Assembly (NCBI GenBank): GCA_963169105.1
Contig: OY720635.1
Coordinates: 130,305,894 to 130,369,893 of the forward strand
Direction of reading: 5' to 3'
DNA length: 64,000 bases
DNA from: Ceriagrion tenellum
Lineage: Eukaryota; Arthropoda; Insecta; Odonata; Coenagrionidae
The translations under genes were made by a program, and so were the position numbers. The notes beneath the pieces are model-generated. The model had not been told where the DNA came from. It ran no database searches and saw only the letters and a list, made by a program, of their open reading frames with translations. Shown here in pieces: positions 33,869 through 45,929 of the stretch (the stretch's first letter is position 1; the number at the start of each line of letters is the position of its first letter).

Positions 33869-34250
33869 GCATCTACATCTATTTATTACCCTGCAAGCCA
33901 CCAAACGTGGGTTTGGCAGGGGGTGACTTATCACCAACATGAACTACAGCGAAGAAATTTACTTTCACCAACATGCGCAACACTATCGGTATGCTACAAA
34001 TACTACAGAAACTACTAAAATGATCCGTAATGTAACAATGAAAACGTGACACAAGAGTCATATAGGGAGCATGAAATACATGGAGTTGGCACTGCTCGGC
34101 AGACCTAGAAACAAGCATTAGGGGGCATATATAAATTGGCTAAACTACCTGTCAACTAACCTACTTTAAAGTCATTACGCACCCATTATGGTCTCCCATC
34201 GATCGCGGGAACAACGACATTTTAAACCTTTCTGTTTTGCAAATTCTACA
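33869..34250 (-). mobile_element. CR1-like LINE 3' end (subfamily C)
   Basis: The hairpin is at about 33889-33925 on the plus strand (CCCTGCAAGCC to GGCAGGGGG) with a CATCTACATCTATT tail. The body matches 31857-32240 (TCACCAACATGAACTACAGC, GGTATGCTACAAATACTACA). It ends at about 34250 beside the palindrome-rich element. Confidence 0.75.
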
Positions 34251-34267
34251 AAAAGTCAATGTCATAT

Positions 34268-34897
34268 GCCGCGTCTACACCGACCACTTAAGTGAAAACT
34301 GAATTGCACTTATCACTTAAGTGTACCGTGTAGACTCCCTCTCATCGCTTAAGTGACAAGTCCTCTTAAGTGGACTTGGGGACCCCTAATTAAGTGGACT
34401 TGGGTGATATCGGTAGTGTTTCTCCGAGGTGATCGAGGTCTTGCGCTGTCTTCGATAGATCGTAGAGTTTCGACAGTCAAACGCATCACACTTGCGTTAA
34501 CTACTTTTGTTACCCTAGCCCACAGCCCACGGCCCAATTTTTTATTTACAAGTACTTTACTTGTATTTTTACTTGTTTTTACTGTTGGCACTGGTGACTT
34601 CAAAGCTCGATTTGAATCACTTGGGCTGTGGGCTAGGGTAACGAAAGCGTGTTTACATTATTTGTAAGAGGAGTTTAGTTTTTGTGCTCGTATTATTCTT
34701 AATTCATTACTTTTGCGCTGTTATGCTTGTTTATGAATCACCAAAATATACTCAAACTCTCGCACGATGCGAAGTTCTTTCCATGAACACTAGCTGGGGC
34801 AATGTTAGATTCAATATCTGCGTGTAGGCGCTCGTCTGCATTTAAGTGCTGCTATTAAGTAAACCCTACATAAGAGCACATTCAGTGTAGATGAGGC
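34268..34897. mobile_element. Candidate palindrome-rich MITE
   Basis: The ends form an imperfect inverted repeat: GCCGCGTCTACACCGA at the left, and the complement of the right end (TCAGTGTAGATGAGGC) matches at 13 of 16 positions. The left 130 bases hold two perfect copies of the 10-bp palindrome CACTTAAGTG (34285-34294, 34314-34323) and three related CTTAAGTG/ATTAAGTG words, plus GTCTACAC (34273) and its complement at 34328. TTAAGTG recurs near the right end at about 34845. No transposase frame was found. No target-site duplication was proven, so the limits are tentative. Confidence 0.45.
34505..34647. mobile_element. Nested ~143-bp inverted-repeat element
   Basis: The left arm CTTTTGTTACCCTAGCCCAC AGCCCA (34505-34530) is repeated inverted at the right (TGGGCTGTGGGCTAGGGTAA CGAAAG, ending 34647) with one mismatch in 26 bases. 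The inside is AT-rich with TACTTTACTTG words. Such a short element with long arms is a typical MITE or foldback structure. It sits inside the larger palindrome-rich candidate. Confidence 0.7.
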
Positions 34898-34989
34898 ATT
34901 TTTTTTGTTTTAAGTATTCTACCGGTAAAGGTAGGTTTTGTTGAATATCAGATAATCTCCTCCCGGATTTCTACACATTCAGGGGCCTA

Positions 34990-35470
34990 TCTTCCTCTAG
35001 CAGATCTCTCTTCGCATCAGGTTGCGATCTACCTTTCTTAATCTCGTCTACGAAGACTATTCTCTTTCTTCCCCTTCACCGCTTGCCCAGTATTCTTCTC
35101 TCTGTTCCATTCTTGAGCGACCCATCGCCCCTAATTACATCCTCCAGCCTCCTACCCTACCGATACCGCATTTCATTCAGAAGTTTCCTTTCCTCGCCCA
35201 CTATACCTGGCTCTTCCTCGTTAGTCTTCCTATCCGTCCACCTCACATTCTCCATCCTTCTCCCCATTCACATCTCAAGTATCTGCAGCCTATTCTCGTC
35301 CTCCTTTCTTAGGGTCCACGTTTCTGCCCCATACGACGCTACGCTCCATATCAAGCTCTTCACCAGCCTCTTCTTCACATCCTTACCCAATGTCCCCGTC
35401 ATCAGCTCCCTCCTTCTACTAAACGTCTTCTTATCTAGCTGCATTCTCTTCCGTACGTCTTCGCTTCTTC
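34990..35470 (-). mobile_element. Endonuclease-RT type LINE relic
   Basis: The minus strand reads MQLDKKTFSRRRELMTG, TLGKDVKKRLVKSLIWSVAS, YGAETWTLRKEDENRLQILE, then M-stop-MGRRMENVRWTDRKT, NEEE and, after two more stops, GRKRIVFVDEIK. YGAETW, RLQ-LE and the RWTDR-TNEE block identify the same type of RT C-terminus as at 30.5 kb, but a different family. Three in-frame stops (TGA, TAG, TGA) with no frameshift over about 155 codons suggest decay mainly by point mutation. Open frames on the plus strand here (96 and 141 codons) are its shadow. Confidence 0.75.
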
Positions 35471-35474
35471 TTCT

Positions 35475-35684
35475 TCTTAGTGGCTCTACAGCCCTATGTG
35501 GGCCGTGACCTGCTGCACTATTACCCTCCAGTCATTCCGGTCGGAGGTTATGTCTCGCCATCCACGAATTCCCATCTGATTAAGAACGCACTGAACTTGA
35601 TCTATCCATCTGTTTGTTAGGACGTCCCTGTCCTCTTCTTTTGTACAGCTGAAGACTTGAGACTCTCCGTATGCCTTTGATAGT
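35475..35684 (-). mobile_element. LINE C-terminal fragment, cut by duplication breakpoint
   Basis: The minus strand reads LTNRWIDQVQCVLNQMGIRG, then WRDITSDRNDWRVIVQQVTA and HIGL before a stop. The D-R-x-x-W pattern is typical of the last residues of many insect LINE ORF2 proteins. The 3' end is marked by an AAG-rich tail (complement CTTCTTCTTCTTCTTAG, about 35461-35480). The block boundary at 35684 falls inside this coding relic. Confidence 0.65.
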
Positions 35685-35698
35685 ATGCCTTTGGGATA
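35685..35698. other. 14-bp filler at tandem duplication junction
   Basis: The filler ATGCCTTTGGGATA lies between copy 1 (ending ATGCCTTTGATAGT) and copy 2 (starting GGATTATAC). Its first eight bases repeat the preceding ATGCCTTT. Absence of this filler after copy 2 (47347 onward) shows that it belongs to the junction. Confidence 0.85.
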
Positions 35699-35921
35699 GG
35701 ATTATACTATCTTATTTTTTCTTTACTAATGCGATTCACGGCGAGAGTTTTTGGAGTCATATTCGAAATTTATACAAAACCATTTTGAAATATGTTTCTT
35801 TGCGAATACTGTGCTCGACGTGACACCTTGATATTTTTTTTAGCAACAATTACCATTGGCTAGATTACTTAGCTTTCGTACACTGAATTTTAATTGATTA
35901 TTTTATGATTATTAGTATATT

Positions 35922-35984
35922 AGGGCTGCAGTCACCCAATATTAGGATTGAACAACCAATGAATAATTATTTAGTTATTATTTT
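35922..35984 (+). mobile_element. LINE 3' terminal fragment (copy 2)
   Basis: Duplicate of 24250-24312, with no difference seen within the tail itself. Confidence 0.6.
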
Positions 35985-36051
35985 CGGAAACCTTTTTTCC
36001 CCCTCCCAAAAGCCCCTCTATCCCTTACGAAAGAACAGAAACCCCTATTAA

Positions 36052-36692
36052 CTTACTTCTGATATATCGTGGAGAAAACACATGCAAAACATATGCAACG
36101 CTGCATTAAAGAACCTAGGATTTGTTAAGCGTAATATAGGAATGTACTTGAATGAAAAAGTCAAAAAGAGATGCTACTTCGCTCTGGTTAGGCCACACCT
36201 CGAATACACCGCGAGCATTTGGGACCCTGGTCTTAAAGATTTAACCAAAAAAATTAATAAAATACTAAGAAAAGGTGCACGCTTCCTCGAAAGCTACTAA
36301 GGGCGAACATACAGTGTTTCACAAATTATAGAGGGATTAAGGTGGGAGTCCCTAGAGACTCGGAGGCTACACGTTAGGCTTAGTTTGCTTGAAAAATTTA
36401 GCATTGGTGTGTTTCAGAGCGACACAGAGAATATTATTATGACGCCTCACTACATCATTAGGTCTTACAGAAGCGAACACATAAGAGAGATACATTTCCA
36501 AACAGATAGGTACAAAAACTCGTTCTTTCCGCGCACAATAAGCGACCACAATAAAAACTGAGCTTCAATAAATACACTCCCAAAATACATGTTACCATTT
36601 CACCTCAAAAAACCTTACATCTTTACACGGCTGGTGTCCTAACACCCCCTACCACACGCCCATGTGACGGCTCGCAGTGTATTATGTAGATG
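36052..36692 (+). mobile_element. CR1-like LINE 3' end, subfamily A (copy 2)
   Basis: Duplicate of 24380-25020, with the same single in-frame stop and the same hairpin. One base differs just upstream of the RT block (GTGGAG for GTGGGG), changing the trp-gly step of ISWGK to ISWRK. Confidence 0.85.
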
Positions 36693-37020
36693 CAACCCTC
36701 CCAAAGCACTCTACACCCACCGATACCTCAATTTTTAACCCTCGAGGCTGAACTACACCACGTCAATCAACTGCTCCTATCCCCCCTACCCTCGTGCCCC
36801 CTTACTCGTCTGCACTCCAGGGTTTTTTCCCCCAGATTCCTACCTCAGTCCTCCTACCCTACCCTATCCCTGGTATTTCCTAATTGCTCCCCTTAATTCC
36901 CTTTTCTCCCTCAACCCCTGGCCCTTTACTGTAATGGTATATAAACCTTTTGACATTACTGGAAGTTTTGTACCTGATGATGACACCGGTATATCGTAAC
37001 ATGTTGTATCGTACTGCAAA
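36692..37020 (+). mobile_element. CT-rich retroelement fragment with CTGATGA motif (copy 2)
   Basis: Duplicate of 25020-25345, with an added TGT after GTAACATG and two base changes in the CT-rich part. Confidence 0.4.
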
Positions 37021-37854
37021 AAGTTAATTGGAAGAAAACTAAGTTATCTCGTCATTTGTGAACTACATAGTTGATCCTGAACCATGCTCATGTACCGATG
37101 AGTTATTACGGAATAGATGTCATGTGCCTCGCGGCTACGTGTTGAAATAGCATTAAATTGCCAAAGTAATGATTGGATATGATATTTTTTTATATTTTAT
37201 CTATAGATATCACCAACATCATGAAAACAAATATGCAGCATATCTCGAAAATCAATGCATAAACAAATATTGCTCCAATCACATTAAGATTGGATACTGA
37301 ACTGATAAAATTCAGTGAACCTTTCCTCTTAATGAAGAAAAAGGTCTAATACTTTCTACAATCCCAAAATGTCAACATCCTCATCTCTACTTTACGTGAT
37401 ACTTAAACAAACAGGCGCTATTTTCCATTTCCTTACGGCGGTGCGCCATAGGGGTACATAAACGAAGTTTTGACAAAAAAGATCGCATCAGAAATATTAC
37501 GTTACGCATTTTGTATGTTTTATGCGATGTATTCGTGAAATGAAATATTTGATAAATTTATTACTCTCCATATTAGTTTGTTATCGCAGAAACAATGTTT
37601 TAGGTTTTTAAGGAGTGCTTCGGCATTAGGCGTGATACAAAGACTTAAGTTAAATCCTATAGTATGACTGTTTCGTTAATTACTGAGAAGTTCACTCATA
37701 CAAACCAGAATTCGCTTAAGTATATTAATTTCTTTATAAAAACTGCTAAAATTTTGAAATAATATTATGAATCGTTTGTATTATGACGAGAGCGAAATCT
37801 CGCTCTACCTTTAGGAAGAGAATGGATGTACCCATGTAGAACGGAAGCAGTGGG

Positions 37855-38125
37855 GATTCGTGTTGGTGCAGTGACTAGAATACAAACTTCCCACCCGTGG
37901 GGTAGAGTGTGAATCCCAGCTGTGGCGGAGATTTTCCAATGGAATACCAATACAATTTGGGTGCCTATTGGACAGCACTTCAAATGCAGTACTTCTCCCG
38001 TCGATGTTGAATCATGGTACCTTTTCTTTATTTAACTATGCCAATGCTGCCACCTCTGGTTTCTCCTGTTTTTAATGGTGCAAATGACGTTAGTTGCCAA
38101 TCGCCTCCTGAAACCGACAATGGTA
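37855..38125 (+). mobile_element. SINE family S (copy 2 of 26.2-kb member)
   Basis: Duplicate of 26180-26450 with several single-base changes (for example GGTGCAG for GGCGCAG in the A-box region). Confidence 0.6.
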
Positions 38126-40248
38126 AAACTTCGGAGTATTAAAAAGATTAAAATGCTCAATCCGGCGTTAGAAATGATTCAATTATGCTTTAGAGTCGCA
38201 GGAAGCAAGGATATTAATTAAAAAATCGTTAGGTGAGGTAGTAAGTTTTCTTAAGTAATTTTATTTCACTTCCAAGGTAATCATTGTTTACTCTTAAAAA
38301 CCGAAAATAATTTAAAGAACATTGTCCATAACGTTACTAGGCAATTTTGTTGGTCAACCATCTTAAATGTTAATTTTTTCACGAATTAACGAATTAATTG
38401 GAGTTCTGTTTCAGACGCTAATATGGAATATATTATTCTGGGTGCTATGAATGGATACGAAAATGGGGTAGCTGCGACTGTCCAAATTTTCAACTATTAG
38501 TTCGTCAAAATTCGGGCAAAAAGAGCGTGTTCGTTTACAGGAAGGAGTATAACATCAGATTCGTTTAATGTTCTTTGATCTATCAGCCATGGAGAGTGGG
38601 GTTACGAGTCACATTAGTATACGGCTGCCCTTTATCTGTTCTAAGGAAAAGACCATGTTCTTAGAGCGCTTGAAATAACTCCGAAAATCGCCAAAAGATT
38701 GTCGAAAATTTCTCTATTTGCAAAAGTATCTCGGCAAAGTCTCGATTTTCGGAAAACAGTAGAAAATATGATTGATACTTAAAAATGCTTTCTCAGATGC
38801 CACGTATTTTTCAGCAAAAATTAATCTCAGCATATGGATTGTAATATTCTACAATTAGGTACCAATGCCTGCTGAGTTATCTCTTCGTCTGGACATTTCG
38901 TGTATGTTCCGGAATGCTGCGCAGGTGGGAGTACTGTTTACGTGCGTCATGAACATTATAAACCCTCAGACGGCGGGTATTTATTTTAATTTTATTCTCG
39001 TCTCTATCTGGAAAGTGAGTTTTCCATATTAATAGGCCTTCATCCAAAAATGAGTTTAAGCGAAAATAGTTCTTTTAACCTTTAAAACTTAAGTTGTGAA
39101 AGCATCCAACGTGTGTTGGTCTCGGAAATTTTGAATGCACACATGAGAGTAGTTGATAATCTAATATGCTTTAGAGAAGAAAATATGTAGTAATTCTTGT
39201 TATTTATTTCCCTCTCAAATTATTCCCCAAATCCTTCAGCGAAATAACTTAGAACCGCTGATGCCCGGAGTTTATGCCGTTTATGGAATAACTCACGGCG
39301 TGAAAAAGAGAAAACATTATTACAAAAACGGAATATTTGAAAAATTACACATTTTGGGGAAGAACGCCGCCCCATGGCCCAAACCAGAGACGAGGTTCGC
39401 GTCAGTCCTCCGCGTTCATCCTCTCTGAAAGCGAGAGTTTTTCTTGCTTGAGGCGATGACTCCTATGGCGTGAATCTCGCATGCTTTTTTGATTGACGCT
39501 TCTCTCGACCATAGAAAATGACCCGCCCACTTATACCTACCGTCTTGGTAAAAAACATGCCAAACTAAATACGTGAGAAATAATTAATTATGAAAATGGA
39601 ATTGAAAACTCACTCTTGACTTTCCATTTCATTCCTTTTGCATATCAGCTGGGCACCTACCCCATAAAGAAAATAGTTTTTTGCTATATTCGTCTTTTTT
39701 CAAGTGTTATTAAAGATTTATTAATTTCAGACTTTGCAGCCAGACGCAGTCCAACAGAATGATCCCGCTGGTGTGATGAAATGAAAACATACGTAAATAA
39801 ACGGACTTATGTCTGCGGAATTCAAGGCCTTTTGAGTATCGGAATTCCTTCTAAAGTGTCGGTTCTATTACACGACATTTTACCTCCCCAAATTCCCTGT
39901 GCGATTTTTTTTCAACGATTTTTACTCGTCAATTTTTGGAATAAAACTTCAATGTCACTGGCTTCTAGATTTCATATATTTTATACAATAATTTATACAT
40001 CTCTTTAGTTTACAAAATGTAGAAAAATATGAAGTTGTTAATGTTAGTTGTGGGTGCTAGCTCTTAAAACTTTTACGGAGTGGAGGAAATAATAATAAAA
40101 TTTATTTGTAAATAGCGTCCATATCGTGGCCACGTTTAGCTTGAGTCGAATTGGAAACGTCAGCTACATACGTATTCATGGTGTAGAATCTTGGCCTAAA
40201 CTCCATTGCTTATATCAGGGTATTTATACCTCTTGAATGGTATTAATT

Positions 40249-40669
40249 AACTAAAGGCCCGCTCCGTTCAACACGTGCAGCTATATTCACCTATTATATC
40301 CCCTCCGCTCCATCTGGAATGTGCGTCGGCAATCGTCGGTCGACTTCGTTAGTCTTCGGCCGGATGCCGACCCAGACGGTGTTTACATGCGGTATAGCTC
40401 CTGTGGATTATCGACGAAGGAGGACGGACTTGTACGACTATGACTATTATCAGCGATATCGTATGCCACTTAATACTGCCATTGCAGTAGAACAGTCGGG
40501 AAGTTCGCTGCGAGGTCAAGTGTAATGCGGCTGACAAATGAGAATCGATATCCGGTGCAGATTCTGAGCTGGCAATATGGGTGAATGTGATAGTCAAGAA
40601 TTGCTAAGCTTTAACACTGGCGATTGAGGCTTTCTCGCGATCGTTAACGCATATATACGAACCCGTGTA
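40249..40669. promoter_or_regulatory. CpG-richer segment (copy 2)
   Basis: Duplicate of 28570-28990. A C-to-T change near 40522 makes a stop that shortens the plus-strand open frame by three codons, which does not favour coding. Confidence 0.2.
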
Positions 40670-41255
40670 TTCAACCCGGGGATGAAGTTGGAGTTCACAT
40701 AAACGGCAATCGTAGACCAATCTCAAGAGCTTGGCAACATGATTGGTACAGGCTTGTAGTAAAAAGCTTTTTCCCTAGTATTTGTTTTCAAAATATAACT
40801 GTAGCGTATCAGAGTGCTTTAAAGTAAGAACACTTTACTATGTTAAACGCCAGTTATGGTTTGTTTGGTTGGTTGATTATTTGTTTTCTATTCATAGGTC
40901 CGTTGTACCAATCCCTGCGGTGACGCAGACGCTTCAGTGGAATCGCTATTTGAGTGTCATGTGATGCCCATGCGTATTTAAGTGCCAGGAGTACTTCAGG
41001 TGCATTTCGCCTGATTGGACGATGAAGCTGTTGTCCTCTGGGTACCTTTCATAATGGGTGAGTTGACTGGCGACGAGTTTTCTTCACTCATTCTAGAAAC
41101 CAATTAATTTCATCTACTCTAACTTATCCTCATCTCCTTGATTGAGGCAATTTCCTGAAATATCTGTCCTCTACCCCTTATAAACGACCAAACCTACATG
41201 CTGTCGCATGTCAGAAACAGTAGCATGAAAGCGTTGAGCCGATATAAAACGCCTA

Positions 41256-42059
41256 CGTCTACGTGATACCCTGCGAGCCACCACGAGGGTGTGTGGCAGG
41301 GGGTGAAGATCACCAAACATTCACTATTGACATGCAAGTAGGATATTTAAGGGAGATATGCTAGATAATATCACATATACAAGTCACATGGAGCTAGATG
41401 ATTAGTATCTACATAATAAGGAAGGGATTATTGGTTGTTATTACATGCATCATGCACTACAGACTACTCACTATATATTTCTATTACTACTATTTCTATG
41501 TACAACTATATTTCACCTACCTATCCCTTTGCTACGCTGCCTATTGTTCTCTCTTATAGTACGAGGGAAAAATGACATTTTAAATATATCGGTACGACAA
41601 TCTATCTCTCTAATCTTGTTAATATAATCAAACCTAGCATGATACGCAGGACATTCTCAATATATATCTAACGTCATCTGTGAACGACTCTGTTTCGAAT
41701 TTACTTAAAAGGTTTAACCTAAATTTTAACCTGCGTTCTGATAGTAATTCCCGTCCTAGTTCTTCTATTAAGCTCGTAACACTTATACAATTATCATAAC
41801 GGCCTTAAACAAACCTAGCGGATCTCCTTTGCACGCGCGCTAATTCTTTAATCATACCTTCCTCGTACGGATCCCATATACTAGTGGCATATTCTAAATG
41901 AGGCCTGACAAGTGTAAAATAGCTTCTTTCTCGTACTCTCTCATCGCATTTGCCTAGAAGCCTTTTTACGAATCCCAATCTACGGTTTGCTACACTAGTT
42001 ATTTCCCTGATGTGTTTCCCCCATGACATGTCTTCAGTGATGTAGGGCATTCCCGGCGA
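41256..42059 (-). mobile_element. CR1-like LINE 3' end, subfamily B (copy 2)
   Basis: Duplicate of 29577-30380. I saw no differences in the coding part. Confidence 0.85.
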
Positions 42060-42228
42060 ATGGTTGAAGTATTGAGCTCTTGGGTCTCCAATCGGGTGAT
42101 GTTGGTGAGTGGCATAAACGTTTCGAAAGCGTAGTCTGCCATCTTCTTGAGGATGAATCGGGATGAATTATCGTGCCCGCGCTTAGCATGAGCCAACTTA
42201 GAAGAACCAGGCTCGTGCCAATTTATCG

Positions 42229-42794
42229 TGTATATCTTGATCTACACGGTACAACAGTGCAACGGACATCAAGCAGAGAATAGCCCTAGCTAAGAAGGCG
42301 TTCATGGGAAGAAGACAACTCCTATACTCTAAGACGCTAGGACTACAAACCAGGAAACAGTATGTGAAAACATTCGTGTGGAGCGTGGTAATCTATGGAT
42401 CGGAAGCATGGGCCATTGGAAAGGCTGACCGGAAAAGACTAGAAGCCTTCGAAATCTGGTGCTGGAGGAGGATTCTGAATATTAAATGGACGGAAAGAAT
42501 AAGTAATGGTGAAGTGTACAGAAGAATAGAAGAGGAAAGGACCATATGTAAGACCATACAGGAAAGAACCAGAAGTATTGGACACACCCTGAGACACAAT
42601 GGGTTTTTGAAGAACAAAATTGAAGGCGAAATAGGAAAGTCCCCAGAGGAAGACTCAGTTATAAGTTCATGGACCCAATATAGAGGAAATTTCATAGGAA
42701 AGATACCAGGAGATAAGGGAACTAAAGGAAAAAGGAACATTAGGTAGGGAAGGGTGGAGGGCTCCAGTCAACCAATCTTAGGATTGAACGACGA
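42229..42794 (+). mobile_element. Endonuclease-RT type LINE (copy 2)
   Basis: Duplicate of 30550-31115. The 147-codon open frame (42304-42747) is identical to copy 1. Confidence 0.85.
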
Positions 42795-43413
42795 ATGATG
42801 ATGATCTGGACCTATGATCTATGCCAAGGTACTTAAACCTCTTAAATGGCATTTATCATTCCGAGGCCTGGACCTTGGTATCACCCTGAGGACTTTGGTT
42901 CACTGGGCCATCTATACGTCGGTGCTATTCACCAACATCTCTTGGTTCAAAGCCTAGTGACCTATACACGATAAGCCGTTTTCTCACAGTCAATTTTTTA
43001 CTAAAAATTTCTGACTGATGGGTTTTGAGTTTCGAGCTACAGGCAGAAATAATATCTTGTGTAATTTTATTACATGTCATCAATCGATCAATCCGTCAGA
43101 TTTTTGGACTAATATTATATTTTCTAATAATTCCACCTCACACGTTTTCTTGTCGGGATGGTCTCAAAGTATTTAGAATATCAAAAATAGAGCTCAGTTA
43201 CTGTAGGTAACCCAGCGATTATATTAATGGAGAGTAGAAAAATTGCCATATTGCACGTTACCCGTATCGATGCGTCATTGCGACTGCTACGGGATGACAT
43301 CCTTCTTCGACCGGGGGTGAACCCGTTGGAAAGTATTTCTCCCGACCATTGGTTATATATAGTAGTTTTCATACATAAAAAGTCGCAGTGCCGGGTTACG
43401 ATAAAAGGAATGA

Positions 43414-43529
43414 GGGACAACGATTGCTGTGGCGACATCGCAAGTAGGGACATCAACACCAAAGAGCATCGAATACTCCGTCAAAATTATGCGTTCCTGG
43501 CGGACAAACTCAACCACTGACTGTGGGAT
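43414..43529 (-). repeat. Dispersed repeat P (copy 2 of 31.7-kb member)
   Basis: Duplicate of 31735-31850, identical by eye. Confidence 0.5.
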
Positions 43530-43535
43530 GAGTAT

Positions 43536-43979
43536 CTGGATCTACATCTACTTATTATCCTGCAAGCCACCGCAAGGTGTTTGGCCGGGGGTGACTTATC
43601 ACCAACATTAACTACAGAGAAGAAATTTACTTTCACCAACATGCGCCACATAATAGGTATGCTACAAATGACACAGAAACTACTAAAATAGTCGATAATG
43701 CAACTATGAAAACGTGACGCAAAAGTCATGCAGGGAACATGCAAGACATTGTGTTAGCACAACTCGGCAGATTAAAAAAAACATGCATTAGGGTGCATAT
43801 GAATTAATCAGCTGCACTACCTGTCAGCTAACCTACTTCAAAGTCTCAACGCAGCCATTATGGTCTAATATCGATCGCGTGATAAACGAATTTTTAAACC
43901 TTTCTTTCTACAGTCTATTTCCCCATATTTAATTCTCACGATCTAACGTAGTGTGTTGGAGTTCGTAAGATAAAGTCCA
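43536..43979 (-). mobile_element. CR1-like LINE 3' end, subfamily C (copy 2)
   Basis: Duplicate of 31857-32300. Confidence 0.75.
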
Positions 43980-44233
43980 AAACAAATCCAAATCAAGTAT
44001 CCATCCCCTTGACTTAAAACATGAAACTTCCCTCAGTTAAAAGAGTCACACGTTACTCACGTGATACTCGTTCAAACCCTTTCGGTCTAATGTATCGTCA
44101 AATTTGCCGTGGAAGATCGGTTATTTTGTGCCTATGGGATTGTAGGTATTGGCGTCAATGTGGTCTCCAAGCGGCGCAGCGGATGGAACTCTATAATTTA
44201 CGAAAACTGATGCATTTAACTGGAGATAACAAA

Positions 44234-44449
44234 ATTTCCTAATTTCACGTTCCCCGTGCCAATGTGGGACGTCAGCTGCGGCAATTTCGCAAGTTGAGGT
44301 GTATTTACAGGAACACGCATCAAACAGATCTTCACAATTTGCTGTCCCAGGCATACGAACAAGGCAGTTGACTCTAGCGTAGGTATCCCTCCGCTCGACA
44401 TCTTACTAGGAACTCCCTTCAACTGAAGGTAGTGCGAGCGAGATAGTTC
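44234..44449 (-). repeat. Dispersed repeat P (copy 2 of 32.6-kb member)
   Basis: Duplicate of 32555-32770. Confidence 0.5.
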
Positions 44450-44468
44450 CCTAATCACAATAGAGACC

Positions 44469-44469
<1 letters not shown>

Positions 44470-44509
<40 letters not shown>

Positions 44510-44690
44510 TTATTTACAAATAGTTTACACGCTGTAATTTCCCTTTGGATGGGTCACAATAAATTTACAACAACAAGGAATATTTGTACTTATTTTTGGT
44601 CATAAATCATTCATAAATATAATAATCACAAATGAAAATATATATTTACCTTCAAACAAAGATTACTTTTTTATATTATAATATAATAAA
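44470..44690 (-). mobile_element. Probable LINE 3' UTR with ATT tail (copy 2)
   Basis: Duplicate of 32791-33010. The AAT run is three units longer than in copy 1. Confidence 0.4.
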
Positions 44691-45530
44691 AATTTAATTC
44701 CTTTTCAGAAATTACAGAGTGGTAGTACAATAGACAGCCCCTAAGGAATAACCTGTGTTGGGGCTACTGACAAATAAACCATGCAAAAAACGATAGCAAA
44801 AAACAAAATGGTTTACAATTTTCGATAAAACGTTTACAATACAGTGAAGAAACTAATTAAAAATAGAAAAAGACTCAGATGTATACATAATTAAATAGTG
44901 GTTACAAAAAAGAGACAAATACAAGATCGGGCGAACTTACTGCAACAATGATATTATATACATCGAACTATATTCATATATACATCGATATATATTACAT
45001 ACCATATATTCGATGTATATGTTTTAATTTCCCCAACTGTGAGACTCACGAATTAAATATTGAATTATTAATGGTGCAATGATATAGTTATACATGACAG
45101 AAGTTGTAAGTAGTTAATTGAAAATATCTAAATAAGTCTTTAACTTGACTCATTTTTTACTCGCGGTACGTTTGAAACTCCATCAAAACGGAAGGTTTAT
45201 TGTGATCCCGAAGAACTTACTCCTGTGACAATATGATTAATTTTCAAAAATAGTTGAGAAAACACACAAGCTGTACACTGTTGACTTTTTGACGAGATCT
45301 AAGTGTAGGAAATGCCTCATTTTTAATATAAGGTCTCTGTGGAGTGCATACGCGTACCATTTCCCATAGAAAAGGACTGGTATTTTTTGGAAAATATCTC
45401 GGAAAGTAATGTGGTAAGGCGTTGAAGTTTTTATGTCAATGGAAGGGTGATATATTTTTCTTTAAAATGAGACAAAATTCATTGATATATGATATTTCGC
45501 TCAAACTACCTTATGTTACTCCACATGTCT

Positions 45531-45912
45531 GCATCTACATCTATTTATTACCCTGCAAGCCACCAAACGTGGGTTTGGCAGGGGGTGACTTATCACCAAC
45601 ATGAACTACAGCGAAGAAATTTACTTTCACCAACATGCGCAACACTATCGGTATGCTACAAATACTACAGAAACTACTAAAATGATCCGTAATGTAACAA
45701 TGAAAACGTGACACAAGAGTCATATAGGGAGCATGAAATACATGGAGTTGGCACTGCTCGGCAGACCTAGAAACAAGCATTAGGGGGCATATATAAATTG
45801 GCTAAACTACCTGTCAACTAACCTACTTTAAAGTCATTACGCACCCATTATGGTCTCCCATCGATCGCGGGAACAACGACATTTTAAACCTTTCTGTTTT
45901 GCAAATTCTACA
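45531..45912 (-). mobile_element. CR1-like LINE 3' end, subfamily C (copy 2)
   Basis: Duplicate of 33869-34250. Confidence 0.75.
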
Positions 45913-45929
45913 AAAAGTCAATGTCATAT

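Larger units (their letters stand above)
24027..35684. repeat. 11.66-kb tandem segmental duplication, copy 1
   Basis: Begins GGATTATACTATC at 24027 and ends GCCTTTGATAGT at 35684. It is repeated in direct orientation at 35699-47346. All landmarks recur in order at a nearly constant offset (11,672 at the start, 11,675-11,679 in the middle, 11,662 at the end). The changes are explained by a 3-bp indel near 25310, two 2-bp indels near 27690 and 27880, a 9-bp AAT-repeat difference and a 26-bp difference near 33050. The right end lies inside a minus-strand LINE relic. Confidence 0.97.

Noticed and set aside
35083..35508. 141-codon open frame, plus strand (and duplicate at 46745)
   Set aside because: Antisense of a minus-strand RT relic; the minus strand carries the conserved RT motifs.
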